A DNA stretch of 64,000 bases from Leptoclinus maculatus (lineage: Eukaryota; Chordata; Actinopteri; Perciformes; Stichaeidae). The notes beneath the pieces were generated by a model. It saw nothing but the letters and a program-made list of their open reading frames with translations, did no database searches and had not been told where the DNA came from. The DNA lies in the NCBI GenBank assembly GCA_032191485.1, contig JAVDOI010000013.1, positions 1,952,559 through 2,016,558 on the forward strand, given 5' to 3'. A program made the position numbers and the translations under genes. Below, piece after piece: positions 23,445-37,200 of this stretch. Every line of letters starts with the position of its first letter. Positions within the stretch are counted from its first letter, which is position 1.

Positions 23445-26400
23445 GCAATCAATTAGGACAACAAAATGAGAAAATATTAATGAGTGAAACCACGGAGTAA
23501 CCGATTCTTTAAGCACAATGACTTGCTAAGGAATGATTCAGGCTGCTCCTGCAGTGTGTGTGTGAATATTGAAATAATGCAACGTGTCTCAACGTCATCT
23601 GAATTACCTGAATCAAAAAAAAAGCGATAACAGAGGGATTCATTGTTAAAATATATTGATTAATTATAAGATTATTGGAGTTATTATGCAGATGTGTTTA
23701 GTGCATTATTTGTATATGGATCTGTGAAATGCCCCATACCTTAATATTGTTTTGACACTGTGAGCACACTGTGAGCACACCGTTAATGCACTCCGAACCT
23801 TTCTATAAAGGAGACAGCAATGGCAACCTCTAAAGCTCTACACAGTACTTTCCCTTTAATCCCCATTCTGGCAAGAGGCGAGAACAGAAAAGCTCATCTT
23901 AGCTCCATCATCAACCTCACTTGACTTACTAGAGATCTTTATTGCAAACAATAAATTATTAAAATTAAACATGCAGTGATGTAGCTAATGAAATTTTGGA
24001 AGAGGGCCAAATTCTCCCGGAGGTGCTGTAATAGCTGGTACTTCAACAGTTTCGGTGGAGCCAAGATATTGGCTCGTCGTGAGTTTCGTACCCTGATGAG
24101 CTTTTGGTTTCTTCAAAGGAAACGCAGCACCTTCATGATTTCCACTCCGTTTTGCATGTTTTGCGAACGAGCAGCACTTGTCACTCGATTTGTGTGCCGC
24201 ACAGACAGATATTGCTATTTTTGTGTGTCTGACCGTGCTTAAATATATCCCAAAATGCTCCTTTTTTTATTGACAGAGTGGTGTTTTATCTCCTCTAATA
24301 GCTGCGAGGATGTCAGATATAACCCTCACATCATGTAGATACAACACAGGGACATATTATGCGTATGTAATGTTGCATCTGTCGTTGCTTATTTGCTCAA
24401 ACGTCTTTGGGATACTTTTAGAATATATTCAAAATGAAAACACACCCCATGGGGAAGTTACTTTATAGATACTTCTTAAATACTTCTTTCAAATCTTTTT
24501 TATTTTCCTCTACTCGCTGTTTTGACTTTGTGGCAGTTTTTAGATTACTTTACACTTTCATGATGAACTCCCTACAAACACATCGGACACCCGACAGCTG
24601 CTAGCTGTCAAATCCATCGTGACTGTGCAATTATAGCAGCGATACAACAATTGATGTAGAATTAGGTCAGAAAAAGGGAGGAGGTGTTGATCACTTTGTT
24701 CAAGAGCCCGACATTTTGTAAAACCGGTCACTTTTCCTTCTAGCAAGGAAACTTGATACTACGTCTCAGAAATTACACATTAATTCTTAAATGTTTCTTC
24801 TACAATTTAGGTCTCTCGTTTCCTGAACCCTCAGATGTGTGAGAGGTCTAATTGAACAGTGAATCTCCCTACAGGGCCGTTTTTTTGCGAGAGGAACTAA
24901 ATTAAAATCCGCCTCACTAAAGGACAATAATTATTCACCGAGGGGTTTTCTCCGAATTCAAGTTGAAACATCCGAACAAAGCCAGTATGCTGTGTTTTGT
25001 ATGCGCCCAAGAACATTCCTGAGATATATGCAAAAGGGAATCTTACTGTCAGCGAGGAAAACAGACTTTACATTTCTGTGCACTCAATCTAAAGCCTTGT
25101 TTCAATACATTTAAGCCCATTAAAATAACGCGCAGGGGGTGGACATGATAGCATGTACATGTGGCTCAATTTGATAGCATTATATCGCACGCTGTTCATG
25201 TTTGTTGTCTCTGCTCTGTAGGTGGACATGGCTGCTGATCCTGAGTCCTGCATACCTCCCACAGAACACCTCAGGGAACACGGTTGCAAGCATTTTTTTT
25301 TTTTGGAGATCCACAAAACATATCTGGACTGGGTTAGCTAATTCCTGTGACTTGAGCATTGGAAACTGGTCCAAGACTAAAAACAATACACATAGAAGAT
25401 ACAGCCGCTTGAGTCACAGCAGAGAGTGCGTTCCAAAGACGCGTCACAAAGCTTACTTGTCATTCAGACATAATAGCCTGTACTCGAGCATATGGGTCCG
25501 GAAGGACAGTGTGCAGAAGGTGCCAACACATGGCCACTTCACTAGTGCTTAACAAACGAGATGTGAAGAGCACTACAACTGTCAGCTTTTGTTTGAAGAA
25601 GGTGCCTGAAGTTTGTGCATCCACTTGTTTGAACATAAACATCTTAAACATTTTATATATCAGGACACAAAACACGTAATGAAGTTTGGGTATTTCGAAA
25701 CAAAAATTAAACTATGATTGGTGTGTAGTTGTGCGTGACACCCTATCAAGACAATGGTGAATACTTTTAAAACCACATATTCAGCTCATTGTTATCATCA
25801 GCTCATTTCAGTTGTTGGAGAGACTGAGCTGTAACAAGATGGTCCACACGTTCAAGGCTCGGTATTCAGATTGTCAACATAACCCTTATCAATACGTGCT
25901 GTTGAAGTCTGAATAAAAGCCTCAGTGAAATTCACTTTCTATCTCACAATGAAGGAATAAAAGAGAACTTTTCTTTGATCTTACGGTCATAACATTTCAT
26001 GGGGAAAAGAACGCAATAAAGTATAAAATATAGTCTTGCATGCAACTGACATTACGAGGCAGTAATATAGCATTATTGGTTGATGCGTTTTCAGTTGCAG
26101 TGGATATCCTCATGTAGGAATTAATGTTAGGGGTGGTGTGCACACAACTAATGAGATCCTACCTGCATTGCCCTGGGGTCTACAACTCCATGAGACTCTG
26201 TGCATTACTCCCTGAATTATGCGTGTACACACATATATACACACTATTACCACATGTGAATATGCACACCATTGAACCCATATGCTGGTCATCATAATTA
26301 CATTTTTTTTAATTGGAGCTGCAGCATGTTGCAGGAGCGATTCCAGGAGGTTCAGCAGCAGATTAAAATTAACTCCATAAATCTTTTTTTCTCTTGGAAT

Positions 26401-29380
26401 TAATCTCAAAATGCTCATTACCTAGTGATGTCATCCTGCAAAGCAAGTCCGATTAAAACAAATCTATATACTGGACCATATATATATATATGTATCACCT
26501 ACATTGGTGATAAATTAGAGGAACAATCAACAAGACATTCTCTCATTTGTGTTGTGGTGAAGGTGGTGCAGAGTGCTCTATAATACCGTGGGCCCAAACT
26601 AATGTTTTTGTAATGTTTTTAGGTGACAGATTCGTATATTTCAACATCAGGGACTGTATGTTTTTTTTTTCCTCAGATTTCTTTCAACTTTTTCAAACTT
26701 CAACTTTTTTGAGATTTCTTTCAACTTTTATTTCTTTGAACCGTCTTTCAAAGTGACTTTGATTTTGGATGAAGATGGCCTACTCAGCATTTATATACAT
26801 GCAATAGAGCATGATACGGTGGGTAACGCCTAATGCTATCATGCTGTACAACTCTACGGAAGCATGTGTGTTCATTGATTCTCCTCTCCTTAATTTAATA
26901 ATTCCTTTAATTTGAATTACTATGATGAGTTTTACCTGGTGATGAGACAGTCTCAATATAATACTTATGCCTCTATATGACCTGTCATTGGTGCCACAGA
27001 GCCTGATTCCGTCAAAATCAAAATTATGATTCCTCATAGTGGCTTTAATTGCAAATTTTAGAACTTGTAAACACTGCATCACTTTTAGATTTGGCCAAAT
27101 CGAAGGCTGAGCATGTCAACAGTGTCATCCTTGTTCTGACAATTAATTGTAATTATGGTTAGAAAATACGACTTTGGCTTCATTAAAGTGTTTAAATATC
27201 GTCGTCAAGTTATCTAGCTTGGCCAGAAACATATTCAAAAAGTCATGACTGACCGTCACATCATTTGGTTGTTAATTGTTAATTAGGGCCCATGGCATCA
27301 CATAAGTGGTTGTATCTCAGTAAATTAATTTAACCAATCACTTGGATAATTAAAGGGTTTCGGGGCTAAAAGAGTAGAAACAATATTTGGCAGAAGTGTT
27401 GAAGATACAGGATAGGAGGGCTGAGAAGTAGTTTTAATTTGGATGCACCAAACTAGCATCACACTCACTTTGAAAAGGGTTATTCGAGGACAACTTTGAA
27501 AAATACTTCAACTGCATCATGTAGACAGAAACGTGTTGGGGCATTAATCACGTTTCTTGCTGAAGCTTGTTTTCAGATGTCACGATAAACTATCCTACGA
27601 CAAATTCGATTTTTTTTGTGGGACCGGTCCAGAACATGACTTTGTGTGGCCCCCACTCAGACTTGGTAATCCTTCATTTCAAAGACACACCCCAGAGATC
27701 TTTAATAATGAAGGACCTCTCACTATTTCAAAGAAACGTGTCACGGTTAATTTCTCTGAGATACGTCTGTCAGTGAGGCGGCACTGTGTCAAAGACCTAC
27801 ATTTTTTATGAATTTTCATTAATTTGATTGAATAATTCAGCAGCCGCTTTGATGAAAGCGACATTATTCTTGTTGCTCCCGTCGTCGCCAGTTTTCACAC
27901 TTTGTCTAAACAAGATTACCCAAGTGCACTACGCAACCCGTGTGCATCGCACGTGACTCAACAGCTCTTTCATCAAGTCTCCTTCGTCCTATTTTTGTTC
28001 GTATATTTTTCACTAGTTGTACAACGGTCAATATTTGATATGAAGAGGATTGCACCACAGACTTTGTGACAATATTTATATAGGATGCGTGTAAATGCAC
28101 TAGCAGAGCGTGCAGTGAAATAAACTCCTCTTTGGACAGCCGATGTATATTACTCGTACTTGCACACTCCCTCAGAGCCTCCGATGTGGCTCATATAGAC
28201 TTATTTTGCATGATTCTAAAAACTGATCCAACATTACTGATATTAGTGGACATCAATATATTATTATACATTAGTTTCTCCCACAGAGTGTACCTGCAGA
28301 CTTTTGCCCTCCTGTTTCAGTGTGACGGTGAAGTGTGCTGCTCTGTTATAACAAGCAAACTTCAGGCAAACCAGAATCCAGACTTTGCCAATGACCTTTT
28401 CAGTCACAGTGGCAGACTGTGTACATTGCATTGTAATAATTGAGAACATACCCTGTCCAGTCCAATGAACAAACCAAAGGAGCCTCCTACGTGGGTGTGT
28501 GAAAAAACCCCGAAAAAACTTTTCCTCAAACTCTCGGCCAATCCAATTGTTAACCTTGTGCTCCACACAGCACACCTATTCACCGGCCTCTAACTTGATT
28601 TTCCCCAGACCTCTTGGAAGGAGCCGGTGTTGTGTGCTGTGTCAGTTTACTGCTGGTGTGATAGATGGCCGAGCTTCTGATTGAACTGATTCAAAAGTGC
28701 GTTTTTGAAGGGGACAAATATGTATGTGCTTCCCCCAAGAGAGTAAGTTAAACTGCTTTTGAAACATTTTTTTCTTGTTTTACAAAGTTTAATGGAATAA
28801 ATGCAAAATACACTTTGGTATATTCATTGCTTTATTTTGTTCAAAATGTTACTTAAATCCCTTCAGCAGCAACACAATCACCTCCACTTAAGCTGCATAG
28901 GCTAATCAAGAATCCCTAAGTGCTTAATGAAATAGAAATGGTAGGCTGAGAAATGAAATGCACTTTTAATTATTCAGCAAACTGCTGAACGGAGCTAAAG
29001 CACTGTTCTGATCATCAAGCTGGGTGATGCACAGCACACATACTGCAGTCAGTCATGAGCCGGCTGTCTGCTTAACAAACTGCGCAGTCCCTGGAAAGTT
29101 GCAGGGAAATGCTTCAGTTTTAATGGATCTTTAACTCACAGCCACAGCCTTGCTCATAACCTCCCATCCGTCAATGCTTTCAACATAACAGCTTGGCAGA
29201 GAATCAGCTTGTTTTGGATGGCGATGTCAGATGTGGTGCAGGAAAAACACAATCAGGCGGTTAGAACCTCAAAAGAGAGGGTAGAAAAACAGCCCATTTT
29301 TATTTTTATGATTGACTTGAGGCCTTGGCGATGATTACCGTTTTGGACCAGCAGATGATTAGAGAATAACGTTTTTGTTG
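23445..29380. other. Noncoding sequence with simple repeats only
   Basis: The stretch holds a doublet of ACTGTGAGCAC near 23757-23780, a TA tract at about 26477-26492, and an 18-base direct repeat AGATTTCTTTCAACTTTT at 26675-26692 and 26712-26729. No coding exon, RNA gene or known transposon is recognised. The open frames are all about 120 codons or shorter and unrelated to known proteins. Confidence 0.5.
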
Positions 29381-29384
29381 TACG

Positions 29385-29625
29385 TCTAGTGTGCAGGATT
29401 TGGCGACATCTAGCGGCGAGGTTCCAAATGACAACCAACTGAAACTTCTCCCGTGTGCCAAGAACTACGATGGCCGACCTGTAAATGTGAACTGGCCCGT
29501 CTAGAGCCAGCGTTTGATTTGTCAGTTCTGAGCTACTGTGGAAACATGGCGGCCAGCTCGGTGAAGAAGACCCATCATTACGTAAACTGAATGCTCCTAA
29601 ATGCTACACACTGTTCCTTTAAGTG
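29385..29625 (+). mobile_element. Interspersed fish repeat of a fourth family, forward copy
   Basis: GTGTGCAGGATTTGGCGACA, TCTAGCGGCGAGGTTCCAAA, CAACCAACTGAAACTTCTCC, CTAGAGCCAGCGTTTGATTT and CTACTGTGGAAACATGGCGG follow in order, ending in ACACTGTTCCTTTAAG. The same family occurs in reverse at 31090-31350. It is noncoding; the formal class is unknown to me. Confidence 0.65.
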
Positions 29626-29629
29626 AGCT

Positions 29630-31088
29630 TTTATTAGACACACACCCTCCCACAGCGTATTCTCACAGCTTAAGCAAAACACCTCAACCATGGGAAGAAA
29701 TGCCTGTGAATGTGCAGACTGCCTTCATATATTCCTCCAATTTCTCCATTTTCAAACTATTTGACAATAAGGTTGTTGTGTGTTTTGTTTTCTCTACTGG
29801 CACCCTTTTGTCAGGTCAGGATGACATTTCTATCAGAGACTCACCTGAATGCTACAAAAATGATTCACACAACCGTTTTCTGTTTGAAGTTCTGTACCAT
29901 ACAAATACTACTTGATTAAAGTTTGAAAAAGATTGTAGTTAAAAGAAACAGGATGCAAACATGAATCTCCTGTTAAACTCTGAGGCCTAACCATCCACCC
30001 CTCCTGAAAGATCTTATATAACAAGCCACTGAACGTGCACCTTGACCTCTGAGTCACAACACAATCACCTGGCCACACAAATGTGTCACCAGCTGCGACA
30101 GCGTGTTGCTGGTATTGTTTTCACCTTGTGAGTCTGTGTGTGTCATTATGCCCAGATGTGGTCCTGGAGACACCTACTGTAGAGGGGACTACCGCAGAAG
30201 TGAGATCGAGATTGAAAAAAAAGATGTGGTCCAAGTAAGGGCACAAGAAGCAGGTGGGTAGGAAGTGGGGAAGAGGCCATTGGCCACATTTGAAATGGGG
30301 CATATTTTGATCAAAATGAAAGAAAATTCGAATGCCTTTATATCTTCAAACGCAATAGCCTGAGCCTTTCAAACTTCCAAACAGGTTCAATAATGAATTA
30401 ATCCATCGCTCAGGTGAACAAGGTTTCTCTTTCCTATGACTCTAAGCCAATTTGATTTAAATATAAGGATTATGAAAATGTGTATATTTGATATTTGATG
30501 CCCAGAAGCAGCATACTTTACCAGCAACATTCATAAGACATTTAAAATCAAGGCTCCGTCAATGCTCATTAAAATTACATCTACAGAATGAAGAATAGAA
30601 GAGGGAAGACAATGACCTCGGGCTGAACTTTTACCTTGGTGTGACATCATCTGTGAGCATCCCCATTTGCCTGCAGATGTTTACATCCCTCAGAGCTTCA
30701 AGGAAAACACTGCTGAATTTTGTATTTGTGCATGTGGGAGTGCTTCCCCACACAGGTTCTGTTCTAGTTTCTTTCAATATTCTCCACTCTGATTCAAATC
30801 CCAGCATACAAAAACATTCTTAATCTCAAGGAGAGCTGGCACGAATTTAGATGAAGCGGAGCAGCTCTTTTGAAATAAGGTTTATCGACAAAGATTCAGC
30901 AATGTATCTTTGTTATTACTTTGCAAATGTCACTTCTGTGACGAGGCCCAATATGTTGTAGTTAAAAGGGTTATTTCTTTCCCCTTGAGCAAATTTGTTT
31001 TGCAGAAGAATCAATTGTGTTATTATTAATATGTTAGGCGTTTTATTGGGAACGCAATGCTGCATGCTTCGTCGTCAGTAAACAGTAT
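29630..31088. other. Noncoding sequence, nothing recognised
   Basis: Sequence between two oppositely oriented copies of one repeat family. The 104-codon frame at 29601-29915 begins inside the repeat and has no motif. Confidence 0.5.
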
Positions 31089-31089
31089 T

Positions 31090-31350
31090 TTTAAAAGGAA
31101 CAATGTGGATATTGGCGGAAATGGAATATGATATTAAGTATTAATCAATTGTTGTGTTTTCTTCTCTTCAGAACGAGCCGTTTGTATCTACATGTGCAGC
31201 AGGTTCGCTATGTAGGACAAACCAAACACTGGCCCTATATAGAGACATTCACGTCGTTGTGTCTGCCACCATTGTTCTCCGGTTGGTTGTAATCTGCAAC
31301 CTAACCGCTAGATATCGTCAAATCCGATACACTAGTTATCAGGTAGTTAA
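31090..31350 (-). mobile_element. Interspersed fish repeat of the fourth family, reverse copy
   Basis: The reverse complement reads ATCTAGCGGTTAGGTTGCAG, ATTACAACCAACCGGAGAAC, GGGCCAGTGTTTGGTTTGTC and, at its 3' end, ACATTGTTCC. These correspond block by block to the copy at 29385-29625. Here the 3' part is longer and includes an AACGGCTCGTTCTGAAG block. Confidence 0.65.
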
Positions 31351-31354
31351 TTAA

Positions 31355-34225
31355 CCCCCAACATTACTGTATGCAGGATAAGATACTGTATTTTTTTGCT
31401 GTATGAATACATTTTTTGGCAAGCAAAAGGACTATACTGTAAATGTATTCGAGCACAGCCCATGTATAAACATCCTTATCCTTACACAGTTCAGCGTGAT
31501 CAATGAAATTCACACCCATCAACCTGTACGACCGTATGTAGGGGCACGCTTCCTGAGTCTACTATGTATGTATGTAGGACAGATGTGTTGTTGGCTTTCC
31601 GAAGGCTGCCTGTATCGACTCTGTCCTTGCACGCTGAGACAAGGAGGGGGAGGTCACATACGAGTCCCAGGTGGGTCCATCAGTGGCAGGATGCATTTGT
31701 GCAATAGAGTGATGAAGCGCGAGGGAAGGAGAAGTCTGGAGGAAACGTAGAGGGAAAAGAGAGGATGTAGGGATGAGAGAGACGGGGGGGCCTGTTGGGA
31801 TGACCTCTCCTGTCCCTTTTAAAGCTGTAGTTTACTTTTTGATTCCCCACAGAACAGCTAAGTGGGAGACACACACTGCGCTTCCCTTGAGGAAGTTAAG
31901 GTGACAGTGGAATTGATACATTTCGTGCTCGATGGGTTAAATATGAGATTGCTGCTCAGACAGTCATACTTGATTCTTGAAAGCCACGTTCCAGCTTCAT
32001 GTTAGACATTACTGGTCGTTATTTGAAACTAGTAATGCCACAATAAAACAATCAAAAATCCTCAATATGAGCTGGAGGTGGCAAACAGAGAGGTACAGTG
32101 TGCTTGCTTTGCATTTATAGCGAGGCGTGCTCGGTAATTGTTTTTCGATCTGCTCTCTGTGTCTGTTATTATTCTTGTTTAGCAGCAACTTAATGCTGAG
32201 GCACAGGCTAATGGAAATCAGCCCAACCTTGCTTGTAGCTAAAGATGCCTGGCCAAGTCTCCCCTAATTGGGGAGGGCCTGTATATATATATATGCAGCC
32301 ACTTTATTAATGTAGGAGATTATCATCCACTGGCTTAGAAAAGCACTGCTTTGTATTTTTATTTTTATCTCCCCTGGCTTGTTCCTAAATTGCAGAGTAT
32401 CCCGTACTAAATGCCCCTACGCAAATGGAATTCACTAGAGCTCAGTACCTGCACACTTTCATCACCGTCAACCCTAAAATGAACCAGAACAAAGTTATGT
32501 TCGAGCTGCCCCGTTCTCCTCGACCTGCCAAGGGATGCGGCAAACAATCTCTGCAGACAACTGCAGGGGATGCGGTGGAGTTCAGCAACATCAAGGTGTT
32601 GCAATGAGATATCAGAAGAAAAAAAAAACTCAGCCGGGATGACATGCTGTAGTGGGGGGGGGGGGGGGGAGAAATAAGAGAAATCTCCGGGAGCAGATCT
32701 GATCGGTCTCAAGCCGCATCACCCCAAGAATCAGTTTAAAGAAAAAGAATGTCAGAGCTGGCAACTTCACATCAAAGAGGAATCTCCCCCTCAGATGTTT
32801 TCCTCCTTTTACCTGAAAGGCCACACAATGTTCCCCCTCCTGTTGCATATAGAAAGTTGGCTGGAGCTTGCTCAACCATTGCAAAAAAAGAACCAGAATG
32901 CACACAGTGAAATTAAACCTGATCACTCTCCATGAGATTAGATATTGATTTGTCTTCCAAATGACTATGAAGCGATTTCTCTCTGGATGATGAGGCATCT
33001 ATACTTCATACCGCCATTTCCCTTTTCCCCCGTGCCCACCATGGATTGAAGAATCTGAAATGATTGCAGAGCTTATGGCGTGGAAATGTGCACTAATAAT
33101 GACAAATACAATCATTATTTTTTATCTTAGATTTCTTCATGCGCCATACGCTTTTAGTCACTGTACATGTCATTCCAGTGAATTGAATCCCTCCTCTTTT
33201 TCTTCCATTTTAAAATATTCTTTCTTCTGGTTCTGCAGTTACTTTCCCCTTTGACAGACTCTGATGGAGGAGTTTTAAGCACAGCGCCGTGACCCTGGAG
33301 CTCTCTGCTGTTTAAATCTCATTTCTCCTGCTCGGTAGAGAAGGGCTTACTCTGGAGAAAGTAGTAATAACCACAGAATATGGCGAGTCACGTGACCCGA
33401 GAGCTTCATGGACAGTCCTTATATGAAGATGCAGAGGCACAGGCACTCACGCTGAAGATCCAAAAAAAACCCCAATGGGCTGACACACAAGAGTATGCGG
33501 ATGAGTCACGGACGGGAGATGTTAAGGGACTTACTGCAAGAGAAAACACCTCCATAGAAGTTCACTGAGGTGATTCATTGACTGACTGATATTAACACAA
33601 CACAACATATTTGTTTTCTTGCATTATTTGAGCTACGCTATGCAAAGAAGCAGCCTAATACCCTTCAGCCGTTTGCATATCATGAGTCATGAAACATTTT
33701 GGCAGGTAATTCTAAGAGACCCAAGGTCCATACATTTTTCATACGATTCATTTTTCCTGCAGCAGCGTGGCGTCTAAACAAAACAAATTACTCTCCTTCA
33801 AAAAAGGAACTTCTTATGCACCTCAGTTTGTGAAATCAAAGCAGGCTCCGGTCTCGTTTCGTGTTCCTGCTCAACAAAAGAGGACGATAACAAACACAGC
33901 TACACTTTTGTACATTCATGAGAAAGCTTTAACTGATTGGCGAGTACTTATTTCCTCTTTCAAAGAATGTATTGCTGATGAACAAGATTGGTAGAAAGGC
34001 TGGTCAGGTTAATGATTTCAAGATGTGGATGTTTTTATTTGAGTGCTCTCATGTACTGTATAATGTACTGATTATGGGATGAAGAGTATTTAAAAAAAAA
34101 ACGAGTTGCTATGCATGTTGCCTATATGAATGGAATAAAATGACAGATCTGTTGGAGATATATATTCAAATGTGATGACATAAATAAACCTAATGTCGAC
34201 ATGGCACACTGAAACTGAACTCAAA
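31355..34225. other. Noncoding sequence with a poly-G run
   Basis: A 16-base G run lies at 32654-32669 and a short TA tract near 32283-32294. An intact 60-codon frame (32425-32607) follows an acceptor-like TTCCTAAATTGCAG, but has no domain and no donor and is not annotated. Nothing else is recognised. Confidence 0.5.
32654..32669. repeat. Poly-G run
   Basis: Sixteen consecutive G residues, likely to vary in length. Confidence 0.9.
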
Positions 34226-34243
34226 AAAGGTCGCCGACCCCTG
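34226..34243. mobile_element. hAT-type transposon terminus (right end)
   Basis: AGGTCGCCGACCCCTG at 34228-34243 is, read outward, the inverted form of CAGGGGTCGGCAACCT-like hAT (Charlie-type) ends. The matching left end was not found within the preceding kilobase, so the element is truncated or its boundary has decayed. Confidence 0.45.
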
Positions 34244-34249
34244 CTATCA

Positions 34250-37200
34250 ATTTTATTGTCAAGAAATAAGTTAAATAAGTTCAAGTTCATCAAACATCAT
34301 TTTCTAGTAGAGTAGCGTTGATGAATGAGTCAACGGGTTAATTTTCAATAGATCTCTGTCGTACAGACGTCTGCTGTATGAAAAGGGAATAAACCTCCAG
34401 AGAGACTGCAGTACGTCTTTGTTGTTGTCGTAACAAACTGAACTGTCAGAATATAAACCGATCATGAATACAAAAATGGAAAAAGAAGAAGCCGTTCCAT
34501 AGGGTGACTGAAGAGGGTTAGACCTCAAATCCTTGTCATGGTACATTCCATCTGTTACGTTATTTCACTGAAGGAAAGTGACAACAGAGGAATCGTCCTT
34601 CACACGAGCCTGATCTAATTTCACAGTGACTGTCAGACTGACACCGTGTGCTTGTCTCGCTGCAGAGCCGAGTATTGTCAAGACCGTCAGAGATGTGCAG
34701 ATCTTTTTTTTTTTTTTTTCAATTCAGAGAAAGCAAGATATAGATATTGTGAGTGTAAATCAGACTCGTGACATCCTGTCTGTTCAATCCACCCTCGGTG
34801 TAGAGGGTGGATTGTGAAGGACTCGTTTCTTTGAGGTGAGTTTAGCTGCAGTTTGGAAAAGAAACAGCCGAGTGAGTGCCTCTCAATTAACCTGAGAAAT
34901 CAACACGGGGAACATTTCAAGATCGCAGCTGGTTAGAAAAAAAAAAGGCGTGTCAAAAAACTAGAAATGACACATGTCAACACCTCTGGAGGCTCAGCCT
35001 TTGTTTCTCTTTGCTGTCTCCAATTAAGTTAGGCAATCACTCACTGGCACCATTTCAGCACAACCTTGATGAGTATCCCTCAGGCTATTTTTGTAATTTT
35101 CTTTGCTTATTCATTTATGTAAAAGAAGATGCAAAGATATTCATGCGTGGGTTTGAATGGCAGAAGATAAAGCGGAGTCTTTCCACAAAAAAAGTGAGCG
35201 TCTCTGTGCTCTCGGAAAACAAAAGGAGGATGAAAACAAGCCAAAACGTGATTACTATTTGATAATCTGATAAACTAAGTGAGGCAAGACCAAGTGCCAA
35301 AGAAACATCACAAACATTTTTGGATCAGTGCAAATTATTAAGTTCTATTTGGCAGCATATTTTTCTCTGCGACCATATTAAGCCTCAGCATACGAATGGA
35401 AAGATGCTCCTGTGGTTCTGTGAGGTCAGCTATTAAATGAGAGGGCAAGGTCATTGAGGAGGAACGCAAAAGGGCGGTGGGGTGGTAACGTCCATGGCAA
35501 GCAGAGTCATTCCTAAGGCTGACCTTTGACATCTGCTGGGAGAGGCTTACCGTAGAAACTTATCACAATTTCGCTGTATACCATATACCCCTATAGATAC
35601 CTGGGATTTCCAGAGAGAAAGGTTTGGAATTTCTCATCAGTTCCAAACAAGAAAACCGTAGCCTCAGAATATGCAACCCTGAACCCTGGCAGATATCAGT
35701 AGCCGACAAATATAGACTCGGTGCTCCGTAGAAAAGGTGCATTATTCACTTTGCGGCGCTATCTTATTCCTTGGACAGGCATGGGCAGACCATGGATTTG
35801 CAGTGTGATTAGGCTGCTTCAGAGGACATCCCAGTCACACAGTAATCTGACGGATTCCCAGGGAATGTCATCCAAGCAGAATGTGGATTTGAACCAAGGA
35901 GCCAAGAGATGCATCTGTGACTTCCAGCTTGATCCGATAACCCTACTGAATATAAATCGGCTGGTGGTTGTCATGAGAGCGCTTTCTTTTCACTGAGCGG
36001 GTTTCGTTATGTACATTCCATATAGGGACACCAGTTACTAAAAACATATATTAACATTTGTTCTTACTTTAGGGTATGTTCTCAAACACTTCATACTGGT
36101 TCATTGCTTAAATTGGCTAATAATACAATAAACACATCTGTATGGCCACAGCTTACACTGACGTCATGTCTAATGGTGATTAAACAACCTGGTCACCTAG
36201 AGTCTAATTTGAGATTATGACCTGGGGGACGACACAGCAGGCATCCAGGAGCATTTCTACAGGATAAAGTGTAGTAGAAGAAGCAGAGAAAGGTTGTTTT
36301 TTAACGGTACTCGGAGCCAAAACTCTTCACCGTTTCGACTGTTACGATTTACTCCATATCACACACATAGCCCTCTCATGAAATAAAATGTTTATGGTTA
36401 ATCCTTCATCGTATGTCATCCTGAGACTTCTGCCCGAGCCCAGCTGAGAGCCAAACCTCCCCCCTGGGAGAGGTGCACCTTCATCTTAACCCGTTCCTCT
36501 TCATCAATCTTGGATGATGATAAATAATCACAACAAAAACACCATTCTGTGCATGCTTCTGACAGTCACTCACATACCGTATGGATGGATTTTGTGCTTT
36601 TTGAAGTCAGGTCAGGCACAAGTTAGGAGCTAAATCTTAGCCCATACATTATATATATATATATGCTTGTGTAAACCATTTGTGCTATTTAAGGAGAATT
36701 AGCCCCGAGGCAACTCAAACAACCTGCTCTTCTTTTATTAATAAGCGGTTGTCACAAAATGGCCCAGCGCCACACAGCGCGAGTTCTCTCTCCAGAGTTA
36801 TCAGAGCAACCGAGAGCAATAGAATTGAAATGTATGCTGAGGTGTGGGAAAGCAGGATCAAGGGACCGGACAATGGATTGGTTTTAGGCCATCAATGGCT
36901 GGAAGTGCAGATGGATGTCTGCAAGGGCCACGGATGAAGTGAAGGTGAATAGCCAGTGGACCAATCAACCATTACTTTCCAGCTTGATGTGATCTCCATG
37001 TTTGAAATTCACAGCTGCAGCCACCACCTGCCTACTAAGAGAAGCTGCATGCAATGCTTTAGAAACTACATAGGCGATGCCATGCATTTTAGCTTGTCTC
37101 CTCAAAATCAGGTTCCCACAGTGAAACTGGACAGTGGATTGGAGACAGCTGTTTGAGTCCAGTTTGGATTAGTATTTTTGTAGCCTTAACAAAACCACTT

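Noticed and set aside
32395..32607. Possible coding exon after TTCCTAAATTGCAG
   Set aside because: The 60-codon frame ends in a stop without a donor, has no family resemblance, and has no partner exon nearby.
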